Shown piece after piece: positions 1 through 8,683 of a DNA stretch of 64,000 nt. Made by a program: the position numbers and the translations under genes. Within the stretch, counting starts at the first letter, position 1, and each line of letters starts with the position of its first letter. Source of the stretch: an uncultured Burkholderiales bacterium. Lineage in GTDB: Bacteria; Pseudomonadota; Gammaproteobacteria; Burkholderiales; Burkholderiaceae_C. The stretch spans positions 1 to 64,000 of the forward strand of contig CALMYH010000036.1 in assembly GCA_937873395.1 (NCBI GenBank). The letters run 5' to 3'. The notes beneath the pieces were generated by a model. That model had not been told where the DNA came from. It saw only the letters and a list, made by a program, of their open reading frames with translations, and did not search any database.

Positions 1-434
<434 letters not shown>

Positions 435-513
435 GGGCCAACGTCGGAGGAAGAAAACAGGGGGCGGCACGATCTGGCGCCACCCTGCTTGTTCCGGGTG
501 ATCGATCCCGGAA

Positions 514-545
514 GAAAAAAAGCCACCCGACCGGGTGGCTTTTTT
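514..545. terminator. Bidirectional intrinsic terminator
   Basis: A 9-bp perfect stem (AGCCACCCG at 521-529 and CGGGTGGCT at 532-540) is flanked by an A-run at 514-520 and a T-run at 540-545. It can therefore stop transcripts in both directions. It lies between pckG (plus) and the convergent membrane protein gene at 565-1092 (minus). Confidence 0.9.
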
Positions 546-564
546 GCGGGCGGCTCAAGCGCGC

Positions 565-1092
565 TCAAATGTAGTACAGGCCCCTCTGGCGGGCTCGGGA
601 TTCGGCCAAGCGTTCGGCAAAGCCGATCCAGCCCTTTGTGCGGGGGATGGTGGCGGCGGGTTCGATCCCCAAGGGCGCCAGCGCCGACTCGAAGTCCTCG
701 TGCTGGCGCTGACGGGCCAACTGCAACTCGCGCATCAGCCGCGGATTGCTCTGGGCCATTTCCCACAGGCGGGCCTCGGCACGGGCTTCGGCCAAGGTGC
801 GCGACCAGCCGTCCAGGGCGCGCAAGACACGCTGGGCCAAGCCGCGGGCCACATCCGCAAACAGGGCCATGGCGGCAAAAACGACCGCCCACAGCACGAC
901 CCAGGCCAGGAACAGGTGCTGGTCGGCCCACGTGTTGATGACGCGATCGGCCACCACCACCAAGGCCGCGACAACCGCGGCCAGCAACATGCCTGCCAGT
1001 CCGCGCACACTGCGCAGACGCGGCACCGATGGGGAAGGCGCGGGCCTGGAATCCAGCGAGGGAGAAAGGGGGGCGGTGGTCAGGGTGCTCAT
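565..1092 (-). CDS. Hypothetical two-helix membrane protein
   Basis: A 175-residue protein that I cannot assign to a named family. After a Pro/Ser-rich N-terminus of about 30 residues there are two hydrophobic segments, around residues 32-49 (GLAGMLLAAVVAALVVVA) and 61-79, followed by a charged, Ala/Arg/Glu-rich and probably helical cytoplasmic tail rich in Arg and Gln. The ATG at 1092 is the only sensible start; on its own strand AGGGAATTGCGCC precedes it, a modest ribosome site. It is divergent from the LysR gene at 1195 and could be its target, but nothing in the sequence proves this. Codon use looks like that of its neighbours. Function unknown. Confidence 0.6.
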   Translation of the reverse strand: MSTLTTAPLSPSLDSRPAPSPSVPRLRSVRGLAGMLLAAVVAALVVVADRVINTWADQHLFLAWVVLWAVVFAAMALFADVARGLAQRVLRALDGWSRTLAEARAEARLWEMAQSNPRLMRELQLARQRQHEDFESALAPLGIEPAATIPRTKGWIGFAERLAESRARQRGLYYI

Positions 1093-1172
1093 GGCGCAAT
1101 TCCTTCAACAGGGAATGTCTTGTGGACCCGCGAATACTAGGGTAAACCCGCATGTCACGCCAATTTATATTT

Positions 1173-1189
1173 TGAATGGATTAAATTCA
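1173..1189. promoter_or_regulatory. Candidate LysR-type operator upstream of the LysR gene
   Basis: In an unusually AT-rich patch (1160-1194) an inverted repeat TGAAT-N7-ATTCA ends 5 bases before the LysR start codon. LysR regulators usually bind interrupted dyads near their own divergent promoter. The location fits autoregulation; the assignment is inference only. Confidence 0.4.
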
Positions 1190-1194
1190 TAGAG

Positions 1195-2163
1195 ATGATG
1201 AATCAAGGCAATTTCCGCACCCTGGACCTGAACCTGCTGCGGGTGTTCGACGAGGTGATGAGCGAACGCAACATCACCCGGGCGGCGGCCAACCTCGCGA
1301 TGACCCAGCCGGCGGTCAGCAACGCCCTCAAGCGCCTGAGGCAGGCCCTGGGCGACGAGCTGGTGCGCCGCAGCGGTCATGGGGTGGAGCCGACGCCGGT
1401 GGCACTGGCGATGTGGCCGACCGTGCGCGACGCCTTGCAGCGCCTGCACACCACGCTGGCCCCCGGGCACTTCGATCCCGGCAGCGCGGGCAATGCCTTC
1501 GTGATCGCCATGGCCGATGCGACCGCCGCCAAGATCGTGCCGGGCCTGATCCACATCCTGGAGGCCGAGGCACCCCTGGTCAGCCTGCGCATCCTGCCAC
1601 TGACCACGCGCGATCCGCGCGACCTGCTCGAGTCCGGCCATGCCGACATGGCGATCGGGCATTTCCCGGGGGTGCTGGCCGAGCTGGGCGCCACCCACCT
1701 GAACGAGAGCCTGCCCCGTTTCAGCCACGAGCGTCTGTACGACGGCGAATATGTGGTGGTGATGCGCAAGGGCCATCCGCTGGCCCGCGGCACACTGGAC
1801 CTGGAGGCCTATTGCGCCGCCCGGCACCTGCTGGTGAGTTTTTCCGGGCGACCGTTCGGGTTTGTGGACGAGGCCCTGGCTGCCGCTTCCCGGCAGCGGC
1901 GGGTGGTGCTGACCGTCAATCAGTTCTTCACCGCCGGCCAGGTGGTGGCCACCACCGACCTGCTGACGGTCTTGCCTCGACACTTCCTGGAAGCCACCGG
2001 CATGGCCAGGTCCCTGGTGGTGCGGGAGTTGCCTCTGCCGGTGCCGGCGGTGCATGTGGACGCCCTGTGGCACCGCCAGGTCGACCCGACGCCTGCCCAC
2101 CAGTGGCTCCGGCAGGCGGTCCGACACGCCTCGGACACCGGGTTCGGACGCCAGGCGGGCTGA
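1195..2163 (+). CDS. LysR-family transcriptional regulator
   Basis: A 322-residue DNA-binding regulator. The N-terminal winged helix (about residues 10-68) contains the hallmark helix pair NITRAAANLAMTQPAVSNALKRLR, with TQPAVSNALKRLR as recognition helix; the rest is the two-lobed effector-binding domain. The phrase LDLNLLRVFDEVMSERNITRAA is typical of the NodD/NahR-like subgroup, which often controls catabolic genes. Two ATG codons stand in tandem at 1195 and 1198; either could be used. It is divergent from the membrane protein at 565-1092 and followed 12 bases later by a phosphoesterase gene. The effector cannot be read from sequence. Confidence 0.85.
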   Translation: MMNQGNFRTLDLNLLRVFDEVMSERNITRAAANLAMTQPAVSNALKRLRQALGDELVRRSGHGVEPTPVALAMWPTVRDALQRLHTTLAPGHFDPGSAGNAFVIAMADATAAKIVPGLIHILEAEAPLVSLRILPLTTRDPRDLLESGHADMAIGHFPGVLAELGATHLNESLPRFSHERLYDGEYVVVMRKGHPLARGTLDLEAYCAARHLLVSFSGRPFGFVDEALAAASRQRRVVLTVNQFFTAGQVVATTDLLTVLPRHFLEATGMARSLVVRELPLPVPAVHVDALWHRQVDPTPAHQWLRQAVRHASDTGFGRQAG

Positions 2164-2175
2164 GCCGCGGCGACA

Positions 2176-3054
2176 ATGCCCGGCATGCACATCCAGCTCC
2201 TGAGCGACCTCCACCTCGAGGCCAACCCGCATTTCGTCGCCGAGCCGGCGCCCGGGGCAGACCTGCTGGTGCTGGCCGGCGACATCGGCTCCTACCAGCG
2301 CCGGCCCGATGGCCGCGTCATGCCCGAGCCCGACTGGGGCCTGCGCCGATTTTCACCCTTGCCCCAGCATGCGGGCTGGCCGGTGCCGGTGGTGTTTGTC
2401 CCCGGCAACCACGAGTACGACGCCATCGATGTGGAGGCCGCGCACCAGGCCTTGCGCAGCGCCTGTGACCGGCTGGGCATCGCCTGGCTGGAGCGGGAAC
2501 AGCTGGTGGTGCAGGGGGTGCGCCTGCTGGGCACCACGTTGTGGGCCGACTACGATGCCCTGGTGAGGCCGGAAGACCCACCGGCTGCCGTGCTGCGGCA
2601 ACGTGAGAAGGCCTTTCGCGCCGCCAACTTCTACCTGCGCAAGATGGACTCGCGCTGGCGCGGCAGGCTGTTCGACGCACAGGCCATGCGCGACTGGGGC
2701 CTGGCCTGCCAGGACTGGCTGCGCACGGCCCTGTCCTCGGGCTTCGCCGGTCCCACCGTGGTGATCACCCATTTTGCACCGACCCTGCACAGCGCCGACC
2801 CCCGCTATGGTCTGGTGCCGGGCACGGCCGGCTTCTGCAACACCCTGGATGATCTGCTGACCCAAGCCGATCTGTGGCTGCACGGCCACCTGCATTGCCC
2901 GGTCGACGTCCAGGTGGGGCGCTGCCGCATCGTCGCCAACCCGCTGGGTTATGCCGAGAAGGATGAACAACACGGCTTTGTGGCGCAGCGGGTCGTGCAG
3001 GTCGCTGGCCTTTCCACGCCGCCAGACGCCCCCGAGGACCTGAACAGAGCGTAA
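2176..3054 (+). CDS. Calcineurin-like metallophosphoesterase
   Basis: A 292-residue cytosolic protein with all blocks of the calcineurin-like phosphoesterase fold: SDLHLE (Asp11, His13), LAGDIG (Asp36), GNHEYD (Asn78, His79), a THFAP block near residue 200 and GHLH near residue 240. These residues bind the two metal ions. The domain fills the whole protein, as in the single-domain members of this group. The substrate is unknown; relatives hydrolyse nucleotides or small phosphoesters. A second ATG at 2185 (MHIQLLSDLHLE) is an equally good start. It lies 12 bases downstream of the LysR gene and may be cotranscribed with it. Confidence 0.85.
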   Translation: MPGMHIQLLSDLHLEANPHFVAEPAPGADLLVLAGDIGSYQRRPDGRVMPEPDWGLRRFSPLPQHAGWPVPVVFVPGNHEYDAIDVEAAHQALRSACDRLGIAWLEREQLVVQGVRLLGTTLWADYDALVRPEDPPAAVLRQREKAFRAANFYLRKMDSRWRGRLFDAQAMRDWGLACQDWLRTALSSGFAGPTVVITHFAPTLHSADPRYGLVPGTAGFCNTLDDLLTQADLWLHGHLHCPVDVQVGRCRIVANPLGYAEKDEQHGFVAQRVVQVAGLSTPPDAPEDLNRA

Positions 3055-3083
3055 ACTGGTGTCATCGGACACTGGAGACACGC

Positions 3084-3506
3084 ATGAAGATCCTGCTTCC
3101 CGTCGACGGCAGTGCTTTCACCAAGAAGATGCTGGCCTACCTCACGACACATCCCGAGCTCTTCGGCACCGGCAACACCTACACCCTGCTGTCCGTGCAG
3201 CAGCCGCTGCCGCCGCGCGCCCGCGCCGCCGTGGGATCCGAGATCGCGCAGGGTTTCTACGCCGAGGAAGGCGAAAAGGTCACCGCGCCGGTGCTCAAGT
3301 TTCTCGGTCAGCACGGCATGGCGGTCAAAGTCATCCACAAGGTCGGCAGTGCCGCCGACATCATTGCCAAGACCGCCACCGCCGGCAAGTTCGACCTGGT
3401 GGTGATGGGATCCCACGGGCACAGCGCCCTGGGCAACCTCGTGATGGGCTCGGTGGCCACACGCGTCCTGGCCAATTGCAAGACGCCGGTGCTGCTGGTG
3501 CGCTGA
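3084..3506 (+). CDS. Universal stress protein, UspA family
   Basis: A 140-residue single-domain Usp protein. The N-terminus MKILLPVDGS carries the conserved Asp of the ATP pocket, and the C-terminal GSHGHSALGNLVMGS matches the G-2X-G-9X-G(S/T) ATP-binding signature, so it belongs to the nucleotide-binding branch. Such proteins help survive starvation and oxidative stress; the specific role is not deducible. The start at 3084 is preceded by a CTGGAGAC ribosome site. It is 29 bases from the phosphoesterase gene and converges on the TetR gene. A 10-bp imperfect palindrome at 3506-3525 overlaps its stop and may help termination. Confidence 0.9.
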   Translation: MKILLPVDGSAFTKKMLAYLTTHPELFGTGNTYTLLSVQQPLPPRARAAVGSEIAQGFYAEEGEKVTAPVLKFLGQHGMAVKVIHKVGSAADIIAKTATAGKFDLVVMGSHGHSALGNLVMGSVATRVLANCKTPVLLVR

Positions 3507-3530
3507 GCGGCCCGATCGGGCTGCTGACGT

Positions 3531-4184
3531 TCAGCGGGCGCGCAAACCGTCGAAGCAGGTCACCAGCACCATGTCGATGATCTGCTCGTCGGTGTAGAGA
3601 CCGGCACCCTTGAGGAAACCCAGCACCGGGTCGCAGGCCCGGGCGTACAGGGTATAGAGCACGGCGATCGGGGGCAGCGACGCGCTGATCTGCCCCGCGG
3701 CCTGAGCTGCGGTGATCCAGCCGCCAAGGCGATCACTCACATCCATCAGACCGTCGACATAAGCCTTGTTGGTGGTCAGGGCCGCGCGCAACGTCGAGTT
3801 TTCGCTCGGCAGCGACGGCATTTCGCCCGCCAGCTGCACTTCCATGGTCCAGCGCGCCACCGCCTTCAGGCGCCCCAGCGGATCGTCCGGTGAGGTGCCA
3901 GCTTCCAGTTGGTCAAGAAAGGCACGGGCCCGGTTCATCACGCGCACCATGGCCGCCGCTGCCAGGTCTTCCTTGCTGGGGAAGTGCTTGTACAGGCTGG
4001 CCTTGGCAATGCCCACCTCGGCCGCCACTTCGTCCACCGTCATGGCTTCAAAGCCCTTTTCGGCCAACAGGCGGTTGACCGCTGAAACGATGGCGTCTTC
4101 GCGGGCCAGGTGCATCTGTTCTCGGAAGCTGCGCCGTACCGGTGCGGCGGCCTGGGGTTTGAGCGTGGCGGTGGCGGTGTTCAT
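3531..4184 (-). CDS. TetR/AcrR-family repressor
   Basis: A 217-residue regulator. The N-terminal helix-turn-helix is clear around residues 26-70: AIVSAVNRLLAEKGFEAMTVDEVAAEVGIAKASLYKHF, with the typical ASLYKHFPSKEDL end. The C-terminal ligand domain (about 80-217) is divergent and gives no ligand. I chose the ATG at 4184; an in-frame GTG at 4202 would add six residues. It is divergent from the fasciclin gene at 4408, and a perfect 7-bp dyad sits 37 bases upstream of its start, consistent with autoregulation. The protein starts with a low-complexity Ala/Pro stretch typical of disordered leaders. Confidence 0.87.
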   Translation of the reverse strand: MNTATATLKPQAAAPVRRSFREQMHLAREDAIVSAVNRLLAEKGFEAMTVDEVAAEVGIAKASLYKHFPSKEDLAAAAMVRVMNRARAFLDQLEAGTSPDDPLGRLKAVARWTMEVQLAGEMPSLPSENSTLRAALTTNKAYVDGLMDVSDRLGGWITAAQAAGQISASLPPIAVLYTLYARACDPVLGFLKGAGLYTDEQIIDMVLVTCFDGLRAR

Positions 4185-4220
4185 GGCAAGTTCTTTTGGC
4201 ACTCATCGGATTGTGCCCGA

Positions 4221-4240
4221 TATCGACGAATTGGTCGATA
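4221..4240. promoter_or_regulatory. Candidate TetR operator (TATCGAC-N6-GTCGATA)
   Basis: A perfect 7-bp inverted repeat with a 6-bp spacer, 20 bp in all, lies between the divergent TetR and fasciclin genes, 37 bases from the TetR start. Length and symmetry match TetR-family operators. A second weaker dyad, ACT-AACC-AGT, is at 4266-4275 in the same AT-rich promoter region. Confidence 0.55.
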
Positions 4241-4407
4241 ACCCTACTGAAATGTTTGTTTACATACTAACCAGTCTCATTTTGAACGTTTCAATGTAAA
4301 TTGCGGTCTCGGCAGTCTTGTCGGCTGGGCAAGGCAGCGGTAGACAGCCGAATTCTCCTTCTGACTCTCCGACGTTCCCCCGTCCCTCAACCCCCTGGAG
4401 TACTTCC

Positions 4408-4863
4408 ATGAAAAAGACCCTCATCGCTTCCCTGATCGCTTTCGGCGCCATGGCCTCGGCCCATGCCAAGGACATCGTCGACACCGCCGTGGCCGCCGGC
4501 AGTTTCAAGACCCTGGCCACGGCCCTGCAGGTCGCCGGCCTGGTGGACACGCTCAAGGGCCCGGGCCCGTTCACCGTGTTCGCCCCGACCGATGAAGCCT
4601 TCGCCAAGGTGCCCAAGGCCGATCTCGATGCGCTGCTGGCCGACAAGGCCAAACTGACCGCGGTGCTGACCTACCACGTGGTGCCGGGCAAGGTGATGGC
4701 CGCCGACGTGAAGGCTGGCAAGGTCAAGACCGTGCAAGGGAGCGAGCTGACCGTGAGCACGGCCGGGGGTGTGAAGGTCGACGCGGCCAACGTGATCAAG
4801 ACCGACATCACCGCCAGCAACGGCGTCATTCACGTGATCGACAGTGTGGTGATGCCTCGCTGA
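4408..4863 (+). CDS. Secreted fasciclin (FAS1) domain protein
   Basis: A 151-residue exported protein. Residues 1-20 ([20 protein letters not shown]) are a Sec signal peptide with an AHA cleavage site. The rest is one FAS1 domain: [17 protein letters not shown], the H1-type block [16 protein letters not shown], then [10 protein letters not shown] and the end block [13 protein letters not shown]. Bacterial single-domain members of this size are common periplasmic or surface proteins implicated in adhesion. The ATG at 4408 follows a CTGGAG ribosome site; upstream in-frame starts would spoil the signal peptide. It is divergent from the TetR gene, which probably controls it, and ends at a good terminator at 4898. 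Confidence 0.9.
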   Translation: MKKTLIASLIAFGAMASAHAKDIVDTAVAAGSFKTLATALQVAGLVDTLKGPGPFTVFAPTDEAFAKVPKADLDALLADKAKLTAVLTYHVVPGKVMAADVKAGKVKTVQGSELTVSTAGGVKVDAANVIKTDITASNGVIHVIDSVVMPR

Positions 4864-4895
4864 GCTTGCGCGGTCCGACCAACGCACCTGACCTG

Positions 4896-5846
4896 TCAGC
4901 CCCGGCTTGCCGGGGCTTTTTCGTGTTCCGGCTCTTCCTGCCTCAGCACCGACGCCGCCGCCGTTCGCAGGGCTTCGCTCAGGCTCTCCAGCACGTCCGA
5001 GCTCAGGTTCCAGCAATGCCAGTACAGCTTGACCGGCAGTCGGTGGCGGGGCGACAGGTTGACCAGTTCGCCACGCGCCAGGCGATCACGCACCTGGAGT
5101 TCGGGCAACACACTGACACCCCAGCCCGCCAGGACGGCACGCACCTGCCCCTCGCTGGACGGAACAAAGAGCTGCTTGAGCATGACCCGGGGCAAGGCGA
5201 AACAGCGGGTCACAAACTCGTGCTGCAGGTGGTCCTTGCGGTTGAACGCCACAAAGGGAACCTGGTAGAAGTTGTGCGCATTCAGACCCTTGGGCAGATG
5301 ACGGGCCGCGTAGTCCGGCTGGGCCACCGCCACGTAGTCCATGCAGCCGAGCACCTCCATGCGGCAGCCGCGAAGCGCGCGCCCGAGCGAGGTGACACAG
5401 CCCAGCACCTGTCCCTCGCGCAACCACTCGTGGGTGAACTCCTGGTCATCGACGATGATTTCGATCGGCAACCCGGCCTGGGCCAGCGGGCTGAGCGCCG
5501 GCAAGGCCCAGGTGGCGATGCTGTCGGCATTGATGGCCACCGAAATGCGCTCTTCCTCCCGGCCACTGCCGGTGCTGCTGGGCGCCAGTTCGCGCAGGTC
5601 GCGCTCCAGGTCGGCGCGCAGCAGCCGCATCATCTTGGCGTGCTTGAGCATGAGCTGGCCGGCCGGTGTGGGCTTCAGCGGCCGGCTGCGCACAATGAGC
5701 ACGGTCCCCACCTGGGCCTCCAGCGCACGCAGCCGCTGCGAAACGGCCGACTGGGTGATGGACAGACGTTGGGCCGCCCGCTCGAAGCCACCCTCCTCGA
5801 TGATCGCCGCCAGGCATTCGAGGGCATCGGGGTCAAACGTGCTCAT
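4896..5846 (-). CDS. argP: LysR-family regulator of the ArgP type
   Basis: A 316-residue LysR regulator whose N-terminus FDPDALECLAAIIEEGGFERAAQRLSITQSAVSQRLRALE is the ArgP (IciA) signature, with ITQSAVSQRLRALE as recognition helix. ArgP proteins sense lysine or arginine and commonly control amino-acid exporters such as argO/lysE. The length is slightly above the usual 295-300 because of an insertion, SSTGSGREEER, around residues 93-105. Here it is divergent from an alanine/glycine-type sodium symporter, with a near-palindromic site in the 240-base gap, so it may regulate amino-acid import instead. Family assignment is firm; the target is inferred from context. Confidence 0.85.
   Translation of the reverse strand: MSTFDPDALECLAAIIEEGGFERAAQRLSITQSAVSQRLRALEAQVGTVLIVRSRPLKPTPAGQLMLKHAKMMRLLRADLERDLRELAPSSTGSGREEERISVAINADSIATWALPALSPLAQAGLPIEIIVDDQEFTHEWLREGQVLGCVTSLGRALRGCRMEVLGCMDYVAVAQPDYAARHLPKGLNAHNFYQVPFVAFNRKDHLQHEFVTRCFALPRVMLKQLFVPSSEGQVRAVLAGWGVSVLPELQVRDRLARGELVNLSPRHRLPVKLYWHCWNLSSDVLESLSEALRTAAASVLRQEEPEHEKAPASRG
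4898..4921 (+). terminator. Intrinsic terminator after the fasciclin gene
   Basis: An 8-bp perfect stem AGCCCCGG (4898-4905) / CCGGGGCT (4910-4917) with loop CTTG is followed by a T-run. Its first base overlaps the stop codon of the convergent argP gene. Confidence 0.88.
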
Positions 5847-5906
5847 GGGTGTCTCCTGCGTTGCACTACACCGGGTTGGCGCCGCACGCTTTATCAGTCG
5901 GCTTTA

Positions 5907-5938
5907 TGAGAAGCGTCATAGTTTAATTTCACTTCTCA
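5907..5938. promoter_or_regulatory. Inverted repeat in the argP/symporter divergent promoter
   Basis: TGAGAAG (5907-5913) and CTTCTCA (5932-5938) form a perfect 7-bp inverted repeat with an 18-bp AT-rich spacer; extending to 10 bases per arm keeps 8 matches. It is the only AT-rich part of the gap. It is the natural candidate site for ArgP or another regulator of the symporter. Confidence 0.5.
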
Positions 5939-5968
5939 CGCTGGAACTTATTGCCCATACTGCGCGGC

Positions 5969-6072
5969 TCCCGGCCAGACCTTGGTCCAGCCAGACCAAG
6001 GGGCAAAGCCGGGACGGGTCCGCCACCCGCGGACCGTTGTCGCAGGCAGCGCCGCTGCCCTCTCTTACAACG
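5969..6072 (+). promoter_or_regulatory. Structured 5' leader of the AGCS symporter gene
   Basis: Between the putative promoter and the ribosome site there are four perfect helices in about 100 bases. TCCCGGC (5969-5975) pairs with GCCGGGA (6008-6014) and encloses hairpin CCTTGGTC/GACCAAGG (5980-5987/5994-6001). Next comes hairpin GGTCCGC/GCGGACC (6017-6023/6029-6035). Last, CGTTGT/ACAACG (6035-6040/6067-6072) encloses GGCAGC/GCTGCC (6045-6050/6054-6059). The bases CAGA and GGCAAA remain unpaired inside the first element. I do not recognise a known riboswitch class. High GC raises the chance background, so the call is tentative. Confidence 0.5.
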
Positions 6073-6086
6073 ACCCAGGAGACAAC

Positions 6087-7655
6087 ATGCATACCCCCCA
6101 GATTTCTGCCAGCCGGGTTCGAGCGGCCGCCTTGGCGACGGCGGCCGCACTGGCAGCCCCGTTGCCGGCACTGGCCCAAGGCGCAGCAGCATCGCTGGAC
6201 GAACGCATCAGTTCGGCCATCCAGCCGTACTCGGACGCGATCGCCGGTCTGATTTTCTACTCGGTGCCGGTGGCTGGCGCCAACTTTCCGCTGATCGTCG
6301 GCTGGCTGATCATCGCCGCCATCGTCTTCACCTTCTATTTCCGCTTTATCCAGTTCCGCGGCTTCGGCCATGCCATTGCCGTGGTGCGCGGTCGCTACTC
6401 GGACCCTAAGCACCCCGGTGAAGTCTCGCCCTTCCAGGCCCTGACCGCGGCCGTATCGGGCACCGTGGGCCTGGGCAACATCGCCGGCGTGGCGGTGGCC
6501 GTCGCCATCGGCGGTGCCGGCGCCACCTTCTGGATGATTCTGGCCGGCCTGCTGGGCATGGCATCCAAGTTCACCGAAGTCACGCTGGGTGTGAAGTACC
6601 GCGACATCAAACAGCCCGACGGCATCGTGGCCGGTGGTCCGATGCGCTACCTGTCCAAGGGCCTGGCCGAACAGGGCCGTGCCAGGCTGGGCAAGTTTCT
6701 GGCCGTGTTCTTTGCCATCTGCTGCGTGGGCGGCTCGATCGGCGGCGGCAACATGTTCCAGGCCAACCAGAGTTACCAGCAGGTGCTCAACGTGACCGGC
6801 GGCGAAAACAGCTTCCTGGCCGGTCAGGGCTGGCTGTTCGGCCTGGTGATGGCGGTGATTGTGGGTCTGGTGATCATCGGTGGCATCCGCTCCATTGCCG
6901 CGGTCACCTCGAAACTGATCCCGGGCATGGCATTGCTGTATCTGGGCGCCGGCCTGGTGGTGCTGATGGTCAACGCCGACCAGATCCTCTGGGCACTGGG
7001 CCAGATCGTCGGTGGCGCCTTCAGCGCCGAAGGCGTGACCGGCGGCGTGATCGGCGCACTGATCCAAGGCTTCCGTCGCGCCACCTTCTCCAACGAGGCC
7101 GGCATCGGCTCGGCCGCCATCGCCCACTCGGCGGTGCGCACCGACCAGCCGGTCTCGCAGGGCTTTGCCGCCCTGCTGGAGCCTTTCATCGACACCGTGG
7201 TGATCTGCACCATGACCGCCCTGGTGATCATCATCACCGGCCACGTGACCGCCGGTGGTGTGACCGAACTGGCGGGCGAAGCGCGTGGCGTGGCCCTGAC
7301 CTCGGCCGCCTTCGGCAGCGCCATCTCCTGGTTCCCGTATGTGCTGGCGGTCTGTGTGGTGCTGTTCGCTTTCTCGACCATGATCACCTGGTCCTACTAC
7401 GGCCTGCAGGCCTGGACCTACCTGTTCGGCGACAGCAAGGCCTCGGACCTGGCCTTCAAGCTGATGTTCCTGGCCTTTGTGGTGATCGGCTCGACCATGA
7501 GCCTGGGGCCGGTGATCGACTTCTCCGACTCGATGATCTTCGCCATGGCGATTGCCAACATCATCGGTCTGTACTTCCTGATGCCGGTGGTCAAGCGCGA
7601 GCTGGACACCTACTGGGAAGGCGTGCAAAGCGGCCGCATCAAGACCTTCCGCTGA
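6087..7655 (+). CDS. Alanine/glycine:cation symporter (AGCS family)
   Basis: A 522-residue inner-membrane transporter that couples small amino acid uptake to sodium or protons. AGCS marks include the block [31 protein letters not shown], the GASK-like [17 protein letters not shown] segment, [11 protein letters not shown] and [11 protein letters not shown] near the C-terminus; about ten or eleven membrane helices are visible. The N-terminus is an Ala-rich, signal-like stretch ending in ALAQG, found in many proteobacterial members. The ATG at 6087 follows CAGGAGA; an upstream in-frame start at 5982 would lie inside the structured leader. It is divergent from argP. Substrate (alanine or glycine) is inferred from the family. 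Confidence 0.9.
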   Translation: MHTPQISASRVRAAALATAAALAAPLPALAQGAAASLDERISSAIQPYSDAIAGLIFYSVPVAGANFPLIVGWLIIAAIVFTFYFRFIQFRGFGHAIAVVRGRYSDPKHPGEVSPFQALTAAVSGTVGLGNIAGVAVAVAIGGAGATFWMILAGLLGMASKFTEVTLGVKYRDIKQPDGIVAGGPMRYLSKGLAEQGRARLGKFLAVFFAICCVGGSIGGGNMFQANQSYQQVLNVTGGENSFLAGQGWLFGLVMAVIVGLVIIGGIRSIAAVTSKLIPGMALLYLGAGLVVLMVNADQILWALGQIVGGAFSAEGVTGGVIGALIQGFRRATFSNEAGIGSAAIAHSAVRTDQPVSQGFAALLEPFIDTVVICTMTALVIIITGHVTAGGVTELAGEARGVALTSAAFGSAISWFPYVLAVCVVLFAFSTMITWSYYGLQAWTYLFGDSKASDLAFKLMFLAFVVIGSTMSLGPVIDFSDSMIFAMAIANIIGLYFLMPVVKRELDTYWEGVQSGRIKTFR

Positions 7656-7669
7656 GCCGGTGGTGGCGC

Positions 7670-7694
7670 TCGGCTGATCGGGCGCCTCAGCCGA
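7670..7694. terminator. Hairpin between convergent symporter and peptidase genes
   Basis: TCGGCTGA (7670-7677) and TCAGCCGA (7687-7694) form a perfect 8-bp stem that overlaps the peptidase stop codon. There is no T-run, so it may be a Rho-assisted terminator or RNA-end stabiliser. Confidence 0.45.
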
Positions 7695-8598
7695 CCTTCT
7701 TCGCCCGCACCGGCAGCACGTCGGGGGGCGGAGCAGGGCGTACGCGCTCACTCATCCAGCGCAGCATGTCGATCCACATCTGCCGCATCTCGGCCTCCAG
7801 CGGTGTGCGAAAGGCGCTGGGCAATTCGATGGTGACCACCGGCATGCCCTTGTGCACGCCCCCGTAGTTGCCCAGGCTGCCCGGGAAGATGCCCACCTGG
7901 TCCAGGTACAGACGGCCCAGCTTGGGCGGCGGGGTGCCGGGTCCATCGAAGTCGAGCACACCGTAGGGCGCGTGGATGCTCACGATCAGGTCGGGCTGAA
8001 AGCGCTGCATCTCGTCGTGAAGATAACGCGTCTCGGGCTCAGACAAGGGGCTGGGGCCGGGCCAGCGTCGCGGGTCCTTGCGCGTGCGGCGTTCCCAGTA
8101 CACCCTGGCATCGCGCTCCCAGTTGGGTGTCGGAAAGTTGCGGTTCAGGTCAACGCCACGCGCGTTCATCCGCCGCGCCGGGCGCGCCAGCAGCCCGTCC
8201 GGATTGAGCGCCGGCACGAATCGCCAGTGCGCGTTGGACGGGGTCTCGACGGCCCGCTGGATCCAGTGCAGGGCCACCGAAGCCGAGGACAGTTCGTCAC
8301 CATGGATACCCCCGATCACCAGCACCCGGATCCGGGCATCGGACGCGACCACATCCCGGTAGTACAGGGTGCGGCCCTGAACGGAGCGGCCCACCGTGGG
8401 CCTGAGATCGGCCTCACGGCAAAGACGGGCGTTGACGTTGGGCAGCCGGCCCACCCATTCGCCGCAAGGATCGCTGCCCGCCACATCGGCCAGCGGGTGT
8501 CCCGGGCCGCGGGGCATGGGTGCATGGGCCCAGACGGCGGCTGCCACCAGGCTCGAAAACACGGCCAGCAAGGGCCTTGGCCAGAACGGGCGCAACAT
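7687..8598 (-). CDS. Secreted M14-family zinc peptidase, MpaA-like
   Basis: A 303-residue exported peptidase. Residues 1-26 are a signal peptide (LLAVFSSLVAAAVWAHA). The M14 metal site is intact: His99 and Glu102 in GGIHGDE and His209 in SIHAPYG; Glu258 in IELP is at the catalytic position. NPDG and GVDLNRNFP are the substrate-pocket blocks. The closest known relatives are murein peptide amidase A proteins, which cut gamma-D-glutamyl-diaminopimelate bonds in cell-wall peptides, but E. coli MpaA is cytoplasmic while this one is predicted periplasmic. It stands alone, divergent from the DMT transporter and convergent with the symporter. Exact substrate is uncertain. Confidence 0.8.
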   Translation of the reverse strand: MLRPFWPRPLLAVFSSLVAAAVWAHAPMPRGPGHPLADVAGSDPCGEWVGRLPNVNARLCREADLRPTVGRSVQGRTLYYRDVVASDARIRVLVIGGIHGDELSSASVALHWIQRAVETPSNAHWRFVPALNPDGLLARPARRMNARGVDLNRNFPTPNWERDARVYWERRTRKDPRRWPGPSPLSEPETRYLHDEMQRFQPDLIVSIHAPYGVLDFDGPGTPPPKLGRLYLDQVGIFPGSLGNYGGVHKGMPVVTIELPSAFRTPLEAEMRQMWIDMLRWMSERVRPAPPPDVLPVRAKKVG

Positions 8599-8683
8599 GA
8601 CAGCATTCTAGGTACCACGGGCCATCTGCCCGCTGCCCGCCAGGTGACAGACGGACTGTCCGGGAAAACCGCACAATCGGCGC

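Noticed and set aside
4185-4202. GTG start at 4202 for the TetR gene
   Set aside because: It would add only MPKELA before the normal ATG and has no ribosome site; the ATG at 4184 is preferred.
5969-6014. Glycine riboswitch before the AGCS gene
   Set aside because: AAGGGGCAAA resembles the conserved glycine aptamer core, but the flanking CUCUCAGG element and the P1 arrangement are missing, and the pairing found here is different.
5916-7751. A 611-codon minus-strand frame opposite the symporter
   Set aside because: Shadow of the AGCS gene; His/Asp/Gly-rich with no conserved motif.
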